Shown here piece by piece: positions 51,323-64,000 of a stretch of 64,000 nucleotides of DNA. The DNA comes from Ficedula albicollis (Eukaryota > Chordata > Aves > Passeriformes > Muscicapidae): contig NC_021676.1 of the NCBI RefSeq assembly GCF_000247815.1, positions 2,943,044-3,007,043 on the forward strand, written 5' to 3'. The notes below the pieces were generated by a model. That model did not search any database, had not been told where the DNA came from, and saw nothing but the letters and a program-made list of their open reading frames with translations. The position numbers were made by a program, and so were the translations under genes. Within the stretch, counting starts at the first letter, position 1; every line of letters begins with the position of its first letter.

Positions 51323-54300
51323 TCCTCAATAATGAGGGTTATAAGTGATAAGTCATCAAAGTGAGTAAAAGAACAAGTGCAAACACAGCATAACCACTGA
51401 ATATTTCACAGCCAGAAAAAAAATAGAGGTATTAGCAGTGAATTACTTCTTCTTTGACTCTGGTGTCATTATTTTGGTGCTGCTGAAATGCACCCATGCA
51501 GCACAGTAGTTTCAGGCAAGAAGTGAAGAAGAAAACTTTTTCCAGTTGAAGCTGCAGGGCCAATTTTGATAGTAATTATCTGAGCTTGGGTCAGCTGGCT
51601 GGATGTTATTATCTCCTGCCAAACTAAAAAATGAAATTTATGACAAATGAAACCTGTAATGATCCACAGTGGTCAGACCCCAGTAATGGAAATCATCCAG
51701 AAATACAGATCTCCCTGCTGCAGAAGATTTCATTTGGTGGCATTTCTTCTGATCTGCTCTGAAGGGAAAAATTCCACTTAAAGGTTCATTAATAGCATGT
51801 GAATGTCATTTTCTAGCACTGCTGACTCTCATCTATTAGGGATGCTGAGTTTCTCCTGTACCCACTGGGCTGCTGGTGTCAGATGGGAAGGGAGAAGAGG
51901 TGTGGTGGATCTGACACCTTGGAAAGCTCCTGTTTGTCATGGCAGCAGTCTTGCACTGCTTGCATTAAAGACCTTTTTAAATTTACAGGCTTAATGGATT
52001 AGATTTAAAAATGCTTTTCCCTAGCATACCTGCTGGAAGTCGTGTTCACATTCTTCATTCTTGCATTAATCTCTTGAGGAATCCCATAATTTTCCTTGAC
52101 TTGTGGTGTTCTACCTGAGACTTACCAACGAGCAGAAAAAGGGGAGATTTTCTCCACATTATTTATAGACATGTTGTTGTTTATGCCCAAGCCTGACTTG
52201 TTACCTCTTTGAAGCAGTTGCACATAATATAAAATCCATTTTATCTCTGGGGAGTTGTGCTTGTGCCTGCAGGTGATAATTTTTCAACTGTGTATTCTGC
52301 ATACATGTAAAAAACTCTGCTTTTGTTTTCTTTGGGCTCAGACATATTCTAGATATTTAGACTTCAGAGTTCCTTTTCAACTGTCCTTCTCGAGATAAAC
52401 AGTCTGAAGTTTGAAATCTTTCATCCAGGCTGGTTTCCCAGTTCTTCAGTCATTTTTATGGCTCTGCTAATTCTTCTGGTCCCAGTGGTCCTGAGGCGAA
52501 AGCCACTGTGATTTCTCAATCAGAAACTTGTGACCAGAGAAAAGAGATTGTATTTCAACCTCCCTGTAACCCTGATCTCACAGAGCACCCTGAGCCAGGA
52601 GTGGCTGTAAACAGAGAATCCTCTGGACCACTTTTATTTCTGATGGAAACAAACTCATTTTGAATCAGTGTAGACCTTTCTTGGAGCCACTCTTGGTTTT
52701 TGTGACAAGCACAGTTCAGCTAATCCGTATTATATCCTCCAATTATTCTAAAAGTATTCCTAAATTTGATCGTGGCTTTAGGGTTCCCCCTGTGCAATGG
52801 AGCTCTGGAGCTACATAGGATGTGTTTCTACATAAAGCAGAAATGGCTCACACAGAGTGGCACCTACAAATCAGAGGAAATCTCAGCCCACTGAGGTCCT
52901 GGCACACCTTGACTGGTACCTTGGATGGAGCTGCCTCTCAGGGCTGGGGGAAGCTCACCCAGCTTTCATCACTGGCCTGTCAATGTAAGAAGTGACCTGG
53001 CAATAGCTCAGCCCAGCATGTTTGTCAGGGAAGCTCACCCATGGAATTTGTAATCCTTTCGAACCCAGAAACTGTACGGTTTCAAAGGAGCTTGGAGGGG
53101 CTCATGAAAATTAAATGCAGAAAACATGGAGTGAGTGGAAGATGAAATAGCTTCCATATCACCCTGAGATTTCCTTTAATTGTGGAGAAGGTTTTAGCTG
53201 GAGAAGTAAATTCTTTTCTGTTCTTATTAAATAAAATGCATGACTTTGCTGTGTTTTCAGCCATTTTGAGCAACTGTGTGAAAAGTTCTGGCGTAAACTT
53301 TAGTATTTTAGTTTCTCCCTGTGTTACTTCTAGAGGATTCCCAATGGCACTAACATTAATAGCTGTACTTCTGCTTGAATTGGTGATTTCCATTACAAAC
53401 AGTTTTTGAAACCAGATTACTGCTTTTCCTGGTACAGTTCACCAACAGAAACAATGCAATCATTTAATATCACTGTGGATTTCTGCAGTCAGCAACATGA
53501 AAGATCCTATGATGTGTTAGTGGATATTTCTGTATAGCTGTAGTAATGTCAGCGTGTGTTTAATGTACAGATGAACGGGTTTCCCAAGAACACTTGTTAA
53601 GTGTTTTAAAGCTTCATTATACTCATAAAAGCAGTGAGTTTGGCATGTCAAAATACAAGTATTTAATTTCAATATGCCTTTCATTTGGCACAGAGAAGCC
53701 TGGTGAGGGAAGATGGTGACCAGAGTTTTCAGATGAATTCTCCCCATCACAATCAGAGTCTTGGGGTCTTTGGAGCTCATTTCTCAATGCAGCCCTGGCA
53801 AGCTGCTCCAGCAGATCCCTCCTGACCCTCTGCTGCAGTAATGAATGCAGTGACTCTTACAAGTGGCCACTTGAAGGGAGAGAGTTAAGGTTCCTTTGGT
53901 TCGTTTTTTCCCTGACAATACATCTTCTAGCTTTTCAGGGCTGAAAAACCTGAAAAATTCAGATCTGAAGTACTCTGAGTCTTCCCTCCTTGTTTTTCAG
54001 CTGCTTGAGTGACAGTGAACTTTGCTTCCAGAAGCTCAGAACAGTGCCAATAACCTTAACTATGTGTGGGAGAGGTTTTATCACCGAGGGATGAGAAAAC
54101 CTTCCCTGCCCTGGTTCTCAGATCACCATTTCACTGGGACAATAAACTTATTTCCCATGCTTGCCTTTAAGGTGCTGCTTTTGACTTTCCTGGGCATTGC
54201 CACAGGAGCATGGCCAACAAATAGGAATGGCAGTGGGTTAAGGGAGAACTTTCCTAGAACAGTGAATTAATCAGGAAATTCATCCTCTGCCACCAATCAT

Positions 54301-56035
54301 CTTTTTCTACAGTGTTTTGTAATATTCAGATGAGTTCTTAGCCCAGTTAGGAAATATTCTCAGGACAGATTTATTTATTTAAAGTGTATGTGTGCAAGTT
54401 TCTTAAATAATGTGTTGGGCTAGAGCTGCACCAATGTAATCTTATCAGCATTCAGTATCACTAGCCTTGGAGAGGAAAAAAAAGAAAAAGAATGCATGGA
54501 AATGAGATGAGATAAAAATTCAATCAGAAGAATAAAATATTTTTTGTGATTGTTTTATTCATTTTCTTCCTCACACAATTCCCTCTCCTAAAGCACCCTG
54601 TCTTAAGCAGCAATGTTTTGGCATATGTTCCAAAATATATAAAACCTGGCACACACGACTGGAGGATTTTTAAATTGCTAGTGAGGACCTGATATACTTT
54701 CACTTTAATCTGAATTGGAAATAGCTCAAGTAAAGAATAACAATGTTGTCTGCAGAGATACTGATGTAAATAGATATCTCAGAGTGTAGTCTTTTATTTT
54801 TACTTTTTATTCATAACTGGCAAGAACCTGTAAATAACTTCACAGCAGAGGTGAATGATTAGAATTAAAAAGGAAAGAAAAACTATTGAAGCTAGATAAA
54901 ATTAGAAAAGTTCTGAGAAAGTTCTTCATTTATCCATTTCTTTCTCCTTTTCTTCTTTTGAAGAAAAGAATTAGAGTTAAAATTTTGGTTTATATGTTTT
55001 TGCTTTCCCAAGCTGGCACTTTTTTCCTTGTTTTTTTAAAGCTCATTTTATCACTCTCTCTACGTGGAAATGTATCCCAGCCCCTTTGCAAGGCCATTTT
55101 CCATAAATCCTTTTTTTTCCTGCCTCTATCCTTATCCCAACGACTTAAAAATAATCCCAAGGCTTGAAGCTTTCTCAGATCTTGCACTTCCCTCAAAATT
55201 CATGTTGGTATTTGTACAGTATTTATATTCTCCATGACAATTGTGGAAATAACACCAATGACCTACAAACATTCAAAACTTTTATAAAAGGATCATGTCC
55301 AGACACAAATTATTTGCAAAATTAATCTTTTGGATAGGAGTTAAACTGTCCTCAAACTCCTCACCAGTGTGGGATTTTTAATTAATTTTGCAGTGATGCT
55401 TCACTTGGTTACCTTGGTGTGAAGAGAGGAAAATAAAACAACTTTGAACTTCTAGGTCCCACTGTGGAGAGGGATGCCAAAAGGAGACAAACTCACATTC
55501 TGCATGGAGAGACTGATCATGTTCTTTCCCAGAAAGATCTGCATTTTGTCTCCTCAGCTCTTTCCAGCTCTAATATGCATAACTGTTCTCTCCAGTTCAG
55601 TTGAGCTCAGAACAGGATATAAAAGAATCGAGAGGGAAAAATAGCTTTATGCCAGCTTTTCAGCTCTCCAGTTGGAATTCATTTCAATGGCTGTCAAAAG
55701 ATGGAGCAAAAAAAATAATCTACATATTGCATAGGCTGTTCTGCTATTAGCTATAGTTTAAAAATATTCAGAACATACTTCTTTTTTTTTTCCTCCTCTG
55801 TGACTTTCCACTTGTATAAATTTATCAAAGACAAAGAGCGTTGATGGCTTGCTGAATTTAAAGACCAGGAGCATTTCTAGAAGGGCATGAGGAGCTCCCT
55901 AAATATTGGAGACATGATCTTAAGTCCTTTCATGCTTAATATATTGATTTTATGAGTACTGGAGAAAAAAGAATGATCCAAAAAGCTGCAATAAGTCCTG
56001 TATGTGCCACCACAACTACAATAGTATTTATGGTT
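51323..56035. other. Non-coding unique DNA
   Basis: About 4.7 kb without a recognised gene or repeat family. Open frames are up to about 103 codons and lack domains. T-rich patches lie near 55021-55039 and 55782-55792. Confidence 0.5.
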
Positions 56036-56175
56036 AAATATATAAAGGCCATAGCTCATTTTGCACTAACACACTGGCTTCTATCTTATAAGAAAATACC
56101 AAATGTTATATATAAAGGCCATAGCTCATTTTGCACTAATACACTGGCTTCTATCCTATAAGAAAATACCAAATG
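56036..56175. repeat. Tandem duplication, 2 x 70 bp
   Basis: The unit around 'tataaaggccatagctcatt' (56041) recurs at 56111, offset 70. Two substitutions are visible (C/T in 'ctaacacac', T/C in 'cttataag'), with a few more at the left edge. Confidence 0.94.
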
Positions 56176-57461
56176 TGTTGGACAAAACTACCCCTTGCCA
56201 ATAAAGGGAGTCTTGCTTCAAGCACCCAATGCCATCTCAGTGTGTTAGGGGAGCTATGAAACTGCCAAAAGGTTCTGCCTTAAAATCTTTCCTCAAAGTT
56301 GCATCCTCGTTTCTGGAGCTGGGTTTTCAGGATTCCAGTCTGTGACATCCCTGACAGGATCACTGCTGGGCACTGGCAGATGACAAGTGCAGGCACCAGA
56401 GACATTTGATGAATATGTTCCATGTCCAAAATACTGGTATTTCACATGTGAAATGCAAAGTTACCCTGGCTGGAAGTTCCTTATTAACTGAGGATTCAGG
56501 AGAATTTTAAACTGAAAAATAAGTTAGCCTTAAAAATATGGAATATGTGGGTTAGTGAGTAATGCCCATTATTTTCTCTTGCACTAATTAAAACCAAAGT
56601 TTTAATTAAAACCTGACCCGAGTATAACATAATTCTCCAGTAATCTTGCAGTTAAAGGGTCAAAGACATGGAAGAACATAATTGGTGATTTGTCTTTATT
56701 ATTATTTATTGGGCTAAAAGGGCTGAGCTGCCTGTCTCTGCCAGGGCTCAGAGCTGAACCACCAATCATTCCCTGCCGGATGAGGGGGGAAAAATGAGTA
56801 TTACAGATAAAAACAGGTTTTGGGCTTCACTTTTCCTGTGGCTGGGGCTTTTTCTCAAAAGTTGCCTTGTCTAACAAAATGATGGAATAATTGAGTATCC
56901 TGAACTGGGAGCAGAAGGAACAGAACAAGTCCAGCTGCTGGCCCTGCACAGATGTTCCAGAACTCAGAAATATGTGGGTACATAAGTCAGTGAAAGGGGA
57001 GGGGTGGCCCTATCCAGAAAACTCATCTGCTGGGTGCTTATATGTATAGAATTGAAAATTAAGCAGGTTTCTTGACACTTTGTAATGGAGTATTCCAATT
57101 TATGGAACTGGATTTGTGATGTTTTTGTAATATATCATCTGTGATACCTTCATCTCGAGCTAATTCATTTCTAAACTTTTATTCACAAGTAAATCTAGCT
57201 AATAAAAACCCCTGTCAAAATCCAGTAATCTGTTTTTACACATTCAACCAGACAGACAAACACAAAAGGGACACTGTTAAATCAAATGTATTCAACCTTT
57301 AGTCCATGCACTGTTAAATTAAATTTATTCAACCTCCCATGTACGTAGCATAGTATTACAGTCATAGATAGAGGATCTATTTAATTCAGTGTTTTGTCCC
57401 AGAAGCTCAAAAAAAGATAGAAATGTAATTCATGTCAATCAAAATTATTTGAAGGTTGCAC

Positions 57462-57463
<2 letters not shown>
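56176..57463. other. Non-coding unique DNA
   Basis: No gene or repeat family is recognised. The stretch includes a small diverged direct repeat at 57272-57342. Confidence 0.5.
57272..57342. repeat. Short diverged direct repeat (period 37)
   Basis: 'cactgttaaatcaaatgtat' at 57272 is echoed by 'cactgttaaattaaatttat' at 57309. Both are followed by 'tcaacct', and 'ccatg' precedes the end of each unit. Divergence is higher than in the 70-82 bp pairs. Confidence 0.8.
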
Positions 57464-58094
<631 letters not shown>

Positions 58095-58238
58095 ATTGTT
58101 TAAAATTAGTCAATTTTGCTGTTGGAAGGGAAGGATTTTCTGGATCACCAACTCACTGTGTGTTTCCACTGATTAGTCCAGAATAGCTTTATTTTCCTCA
58201 TTGCCTTCATGAAGCTTTCAACTCCTACACTTTAAGAG

Positions 58239-58257
58239 AGTAATTAATTTAATTACT
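58239..58257. promoter_or_regulatory. 19-bp TAATTA palindrome
   Basis: AGTAATTAA and TTAATTACT form 9-bp arms around a single T. The layout (arms meeting at one T, GTAATT half sites) is the same as at 3102-3118. It may be a homeodomain dimer site or chance in AT-rich DNA. Confidence 0.25.
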
Positions 58258-59451
58258 TTAAGTAGTCAGCACTCTAGCAATGTGAATAGGAGTGCAAAGG
58301 TTTGGGATTTCCCTCTTTACTAAAGTACCTTTAAAAAATAATACATTTATACCATACCAGACTAGAAAATTAAGCAACTACCTCTAGTCTGCTGTGTTAT
58401 TTTTCATTTCCTTCTAGTATTTCTTGCTCTAGCTGTCACAGAGGATAGCTTTGGGGGCTGTGGAGTTTCTATATATCTTTTGAAAAAATGAGCACAAATT
58501 TCAGATGCAACCTGTTACTACCTGTTCAACATGATTTCTGAGAGGCAAAAAGTGGCTGTGCTTTACAGCTTTGATTTGTGAATCAATTATTTCTATCTAG
58601 CTTGGAGTAGTTTCATCAGCTTCAACCTCACATAATCTGGTGCTGTGTAAAACTAAACCCCTTGGTTATTGGCACCTAGGAAGTGGTGACCAAGTTCTGC
58701 ACTGGTGTTATTTGAAGCATTCCAGTTTTTATATTTTTAACGTGTCATAAAAGGGCAAGAAAACACACAATGAAAATGTTATGGATCGTTAGTCCATCTT
58801 TGGCATTATTCTGGAGACTTAAAGTCCAATTATTCAGTCTCTGGAGTAAGAAAAGGTTCAGGAAACACAAAGTACATTTGTTTTAATTTGTCTGGAGCAG
58901 CAATGCACTTGGTGTATTCCCAGCCCTCTGTGCATTTATCAACAGAGAGCCTCCAAAAACCAACATCTCCTCTCATTCCTCTTCCACAGAGGGGCTACAG
59001 CTTCATTTGGAGCAAAATATAATTCATTGCATTTGGACAAGACTTTAATGTAAGATTAGTTGCATTTTTAATCAGAATTCTTTGGGGGTATAACAATAAA
59101 ATGTGCAAGGAAGCTCTTCAAGAAGGGATTCATGGCTTGAGAGCAGCCAAGGTGAACAGCTCTGTGCTGCTCCTCCTTGCCCTGAAATTGCTGAAAACTT
59201 GGGTATGAGCATACATTCTCTGTCTGAAAATGACCACAGGGTGTGTTCAAGACTGAAAATCCTGAAAATGTGGTTTTCTGCCTAACCCCTACGTGCTTGG
59301 CCCTAAGGGGTGAGCCCAGTATCTGGTGCATAATATTTGTAATAACTGTGGAGGTCATGGGGAAGGTCAGCACATGTCTAAGCAAATTTAAGTTCAACAC
59401 CTTTGATTCCAGTCCCTGGACACTTTATCCCTGAAATGAGTGGTTTGAATT

Positions 59452-59454
59452 AAA

Positions 59455-59486
<32 letters not shown>

Positions 59487-59491
59487 CATAT

Positions 59492-59527
<36 letters not shown>
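59452..59527. repeat. Compound microsatellite A21-(TA)n-(CA)n-(TA)n
   Basis: A run of 21 A is followed by TA repeats, 'catatac', about nine CA units and then TA repeats to 59527. The arrangement (TA)(CA)(TA) beside an A run can extrude as a cruciform on the TA parts and is probably length-polymorphic. Confidence 0.95.
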
Positions 59528-59742
59528 TCTGTTCCTCTGGATAGGAATTGGAGTTTGGATCAAGAATGTACATGAAGCTTCTCAAACTTCAAAGGAATGT
59601 GATGAAAAATTGGACAATATTACACCTTGAGCATGGAACATCCTGTACAGAAGGGAGCTCCACTGACTCCTCTGTGCAGAGGAAAATGTTTGTTCAGGAG
59701 TTGTCCTTGGGCTGGAGGTGGCACCAAATGTCAGGTGGAATT

Positions 59743-59787
59743 TATTGTTAAATTTGTTAAATTTTTGTTAAATTTATTGTTAAATTC
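59743..59787. repeat. Small (GTTAAATTT)-like cluster
   Basis: Four imperfect copies of 'tgttaaattt' occur in 45 bp, with variable spacing. The cluster is short and irregular. Confidence 0.75.
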
Positions 59788-62700
59788 CTCATGCCAATGT
59801 GTCCCTGTACAGAAATAAAAGCTTAGACGAGCACAGTCCACAGGCATTAAATGCAGAAAAGATTGACTGCCACAGTCAAAACCTGGAAGAAATATTTAAT
59901 TGTTTTGTATTTAAGGATCTAGAATTCTGAGACATTCGTTCTTGCATGTGAAATTATCTCTGTCATAGGTTGGGAATCCCAAGATTTCCTCTGTGCTGGA
60001 AGTGCACTGTGCTTCTGCTGATTAGTTAATTATTCACTTGGGCCTTCTCCAGCTGAGTACCCCAATAGGAAGGAATATAAACAAAATAGTTTCTGCCAGG
60101 TGTCAGCCCCATTGAATAACAAAAAAGAAAATAAAGATGTTGTTACTGGTGTAGGTTTGTTTTTTTTTTTTTTTCAAAAGAGAGTAATATCTCTAGCAAT
60201 TACATTGTTAAAATGGTATTTAAATAGCCTGGATGTGTGGAGGACTTTGCAATTTAGAATGATTATATAAAATTAATGAAACCAGCTTTTTTTCAGTCTT
60301 CTGTGAAATGGAATAATAAGCACTCTCCTGAACAAACCATATTATTTTCCCATGTCTTTTCATTACTGCATTTGAAGTTATGATTCATATATTATGGTGA
60401 TTCATGGCTTAGCCCTATGGAGCAGGGGCTTATTTTTAGAGTGCTACCTTAAATTAATGTGACTAATCAGTGATTTTGAGGTACAGTGATCTCAGTGGCT
60501 CTGCAGCTCCTTGCTAGACTTGAATGTGTTTATATCTGACTTTCCCTGACACTTTACAGCAGACTTTCCAGGGAGCTGGGTGCTAACTGTGATGTATTAG
60601 AATCTTTAAACTCATGAATTATTAGGCTTAAACTGAAATGTGCTTTCCTGCTCAGCTGAGGAACATCTTTGCATCTGCTCTGCAAAGTTTCTCTGGTCCC
60701 TCCCTAATTAGTGATAAGAAAGCATTTTCTTTTTTTCCTTGCCATGTTCTACTGTAGAAAAATTTATTACTCTTTGGATCCAATTCTGTTCATTCCTCAA
60801 AAAAAAAAAAAAAATCAACACAAAAACCACCCAACCAAAAAACTCCCCAAAAATCAAGTGGGAACTTGGGGCATCTCTGAAATTTACCTTCAAGTTGGAG
60901 ATGTTGTTTGAAGACTCCTCTACTCTGAGTACTTTTATTAAAGATTAAAGACAATTTTTTAGCATCATCAAGATGGAACATATAATTTTTTATTGTAACA
61001 ATTCTGATGGAGCTTGTTATGTATTGTGAAATATTGAATATTTAATGAAACATATTTAGCTTCTAAGTTCCTTAAAAAATTCAGACTAAAAAAATTCATC
61101 TAAATCTACTCCTAAATTAATTTCAAGCACTGTTCCTGGTAAAGCTTTTATATTTCTCTTTGTGAACAGGTAATTGCTGCTATTGCCCCTCTCCTCTTGG
61201 TAAAGTGGATATTATGAGCTACAGTGCAATCAATATCTAGAAATAGAGTAAAACTGCAAGGTTAGGTGATTTTTCTTCTTCTTCATCGACTAATTCTTCT
61301 CCTTAAACTGCTAAAGTATATGAATGGCTGACATTTTGCTCTGGACTTAGTATCTGTATCTTAAAAAATGTAACAGGCACAAAAATCTCCTGGAGCAGGG
61401 GGTCATGGGGTGTCATTTCCCTTTAAAGGGCAGCAGTGTGTTTGTTTTGTCAGGGTGGTTTTTATCGGGGGGTTTGGAGCCTTTCCTGCTCCTCCAAGGT
61501 GACACCCTCCCTGCAGGCTGTGGGAGAGGGGCTGCAGGTGATGGTGCCACCGAGGGAAGCAGTTTTAGGTTGAATTTTGGCTGTGTCACGTTGCTTTTCC
61601 CAGAGCATCTGTGTTTCTTTGCTCCATTTGGGTCAATATTGAAGGATCTGTGCCCAGTGGGGTTGAGGGCAGTGCTAGGAGAGAAGAGAGATTTGTTTTG
61701 CACCTGCAGAAGGGCTCAGCACAATTCCTCCTGCACAGCAGGAGACCCTTTGCAAACATGAACTTTAGAGAGTAGTACAACGATTTCTTGGCTGTGTTTA
61801 AGCCCGCTCAAGCTTTTTGAGCTGAGGTTTTGAGTAATTTCTTTTCAGCAGGAAAACATATCCATCCCTGGGCACTGCATTTCCCTGCTCTGGACTGGGG
61901 AGCCCTGACTCTGCTCCAGCCTGGTGCCAGGGCTGAGTCCTGGCTGCCCCAGCTTTGGGGCAGAGCAGCACTGTGGAATTCTGCTGCCAGGGGAAAGGCT
62001 GAAATGCAGGCAGAGCTCAGGAGCTCTCCTGGTGGGGAGTTTGTCCCAAACAAACTTTGTTTTTTCAAACACCTTGCTCTTCTTACTGGGCACACACACA
62101 ACCTTAAGGATGGGCAAGTTAAAAACCCTCCATGAGGCAGCTGAGTGATCAAATCTGAAAGATTAAACCTATTCATTTGGTTTCAGAAAACGAGGCTCTC
62201 TTACTAATATGTTACCAACACTGCTCTTTATTAATCTGAGCACAGTCATGTTCTAATGAAGCAAGGTGGCTTCTCCATGCACAGTGGTTTACTTGGAAGA
62301 TTATTGGAGCAGAGCAGAGAAGCAGAAGATGGTTTATGTGCTGATGGAATCAATGTAGTGTGATGTTCACTTTGTGTACACATCTGAAAATCCTACTCAG
62401 TCACCAGCAAGGAAATTGTTCCCTGTGCTTGGTTTGGGTGTGACCATTTCCATAACTTGGGAATTGTTTGCTAAAGAAGGAAATCCCTTTGTGAGTATTC
62501 CATGTGTCCTGTATTGCATGCACCTCACACCATGTGCAGACTCGGGCTGGGATTTTGGGGTGATGGTGAAATCATAAATGGAGTCAAACCCTGTCTCTGG
62601 AATGAGCAGTTAACCTGAGCCCTGCTGTGTCTGCAGCCCCATCACTCACCCATGGGTAAGGTAAACAGTGGAATGGCTTCAAGAATGCTTTTCTCAAGCT

Positions 62701-64000
62701 TTTATTTATTGTATTCACCCCTGGATCATGAATAAAACAAACAGTAAGAGATGCAACACTGCTCTCACAATAAGGTCAAATAACATGGAGTGGAATTCAG
62801 CACTCTGCAGGAGGCCAACATGAGTCATACACCCCAATTAAGCCATCAAAGTAGATTTAAGTGGAATTTATTTGGTGTATAAGATTTGAACTATGAGTCT
62901 CACCTTTAGAGAGGCAGTCCACAAAGAACAAATGCTGGGCTTGAACTTGTCCCCAAATAAATCAATGTTATCCTGCTGACACCAGAGGAAAAAATGAGAG
63001 TCGAGTCACTTGACTCTTGTTTGTAAATACCTGCTCCTGAACCTTTGGAAAAGTACTGCAGCACGGAAAATAAGGAGAACACATTCCTACCTCGGCCTCC
63101 TGGCTTTTGTGAATTACTTATTCTGGCTCCTGAGTACCTTGTTTCTTGCCCCTGCCATCTGTAGATTTAGTGATTTATGATTGCAGTGCAAAGCGTTAGC
63201 CAGAATTGCATATTGAGCACAGCAGCACAAGGCTGAGGGGAGTGGGCAGGCACAGGATATGAAGATTTTTGTGTCACCCATGTTCAAAGGGTGAATGAAT
63301 ACAGAACAAAGTTTTTTGCACTATCATCTGATTATCTGTTCCTTTTAGTCCATGTTTGGACATTTCTAGTACACAGCTGTGAGTACAATATGGCATTTTT
63401 ATCTGCTGGTAAATACAGAATTGGTGGGCTCTGTGTAAACAAATATTCCAATACACTGTCTATATTAAAAATCTCTGACCTGCTTAGGGAACATTTATGT
63501 TTTTGTATAGCTGACTTTATATATTGGCTTAACATAGAGATTTGGAATTTGTGATAACCCAGCCACAGTTTTTTTCTAGTTTTTTTTCGGCTTTTTTTTT
63601 CATATATATAATTATTAGTTGTACCTTAAATGAGGCCTTTCTTCTCTTCTTTAGCTGAACAAAATAAATTACTACTCTACTTTCTTCTGTATTGTTTAAG
63701 ACATTCAACTTAATATAAAATGGGGAAAAAAATCCCTGAGCTCAGGTTCTTGGCTCAGCTTGTTTAGTTGACTGGTAGTGGAATGTATCTAAAAGGGAGT
63801 AACACAAAAACTAAACTAATTCAGAAGCTCTGAGTTTTTGTAGGTGCTGGGCAGTGATATAAAATCCTGATCTGCATCTGCTAATTTGTGATTGTGAGAG
63901 CCTTGTCCTTCAATACAGCTGGGAATTCAGATACATCTATCCTCACCCCCTATTCAAACAAAAGGCAGAATTTCTTTTCTGATGGAATTGTTTGCTTGAA

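Larger units (their letters stand above)
58095..64000. other. Non-coding unique DNA
   Basis: No gene or known repeat family is recognised over about 5.9 kb. Contents noted: a TAATTA palindrome at 58239-58257, a compound microsatellite at 59452-59527, a small 'gttaaattt' cluster at 59743-59787, a 15-base T run at 60160-60174, a 16-base A run at 60799-60814, a GC-richer patch at about 61400-62130 with chance frames up to 122 codons, and T-rich sequence at 63565-63602. Confidence 0.45.

Noticed and set aside
61405..62176. Several frames of 90-122 codons on both strands
   Set aside because: A GC-richer patch lowers stop frequency. Frames overlap on opposite strands and lack domains.

Overview
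The window looks like non-coding nuclear DNA from a bird, most likely a passerine. The support is several truncated CR1 LINE fragments. Two of them (6291-6410 plus, 19996-20196 plus) keep the CR1 3' end with its CCTTCCAAC box and ATTCTRTG-type tail, and five loci carry it on the minus strand. The rest is AT-rich, CpG-poor single-copy sequence with scattered simple repeats. I found no protein-coding exon, rRNA, tRNA or CRISPR array I could defend. Long open frames are either artefacts of simple repeats (Phe-Ile, Pro, Gly, Asn-Gly-Met-Glu runs) or short frames with no recognisable domain. The window is best read as a gene desert or the inside of a very large intron.

Layout. 1-9.0 kb: AT-rich unique DNA with CR1 fragments at 2.6 and 6.3 kb. 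9.06-11.08 kb: the most disturbed part, holding a 75-bp duplication joined by a single N, a 674-bp pure (ATTTAT)n array, a mosaic of shuffled near-identical segments (9880-10875), and a T29-C102-T36 block. 11-17.6 kb: unique DNA with one old CR1. 17.6-23.8 kb: four two-copy tandem duplications (74, 166, 47 and 77 bp), two CR1 fragments, and a poly-C run inside one of them. 28.9-30 kb: a 19-20 bp GC-rich minisatellite split by 284 C, then a candidate solo LTR. 31.6-36 kb: an enhancer-like TAAT-rich stretch, two strong inverted repeats (32.95 and 35.3 kb) and a 70-bp duplication. 40.2 kb: a three-unit minisatellite. 44.3-44.9 kb: a pure (AATGG)98-(AATAG)7 array. 45.97 and 51.2 kb: two copies of an unidentified 120-bp dispersed repeat. 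47-56 kb: three more 70-82 bp tandem duplications. 57.46-58.09 kb: T39 - 556 C - T27. 58-64 kb: unique DNA with one compound dinucleotide repeat.

Two themes deserve follow-up. First, the poly-C tracts, the lone N and the 9.9-10.9 kb mosaic look like assembly or base-calling damage around hard sequence. In the mosaic the variant bases sort into two consistent haplotypes. Second, at least six two-copy tandem duplications have a narrow period (70-82 bp) and similar low divergence (about 1-5%). They look like products of one recurrent mutational process rather than ordinary microsatellite slippage. No genes work together here. Any function would be regulatory and is inferred only from short palindromes and motif content.
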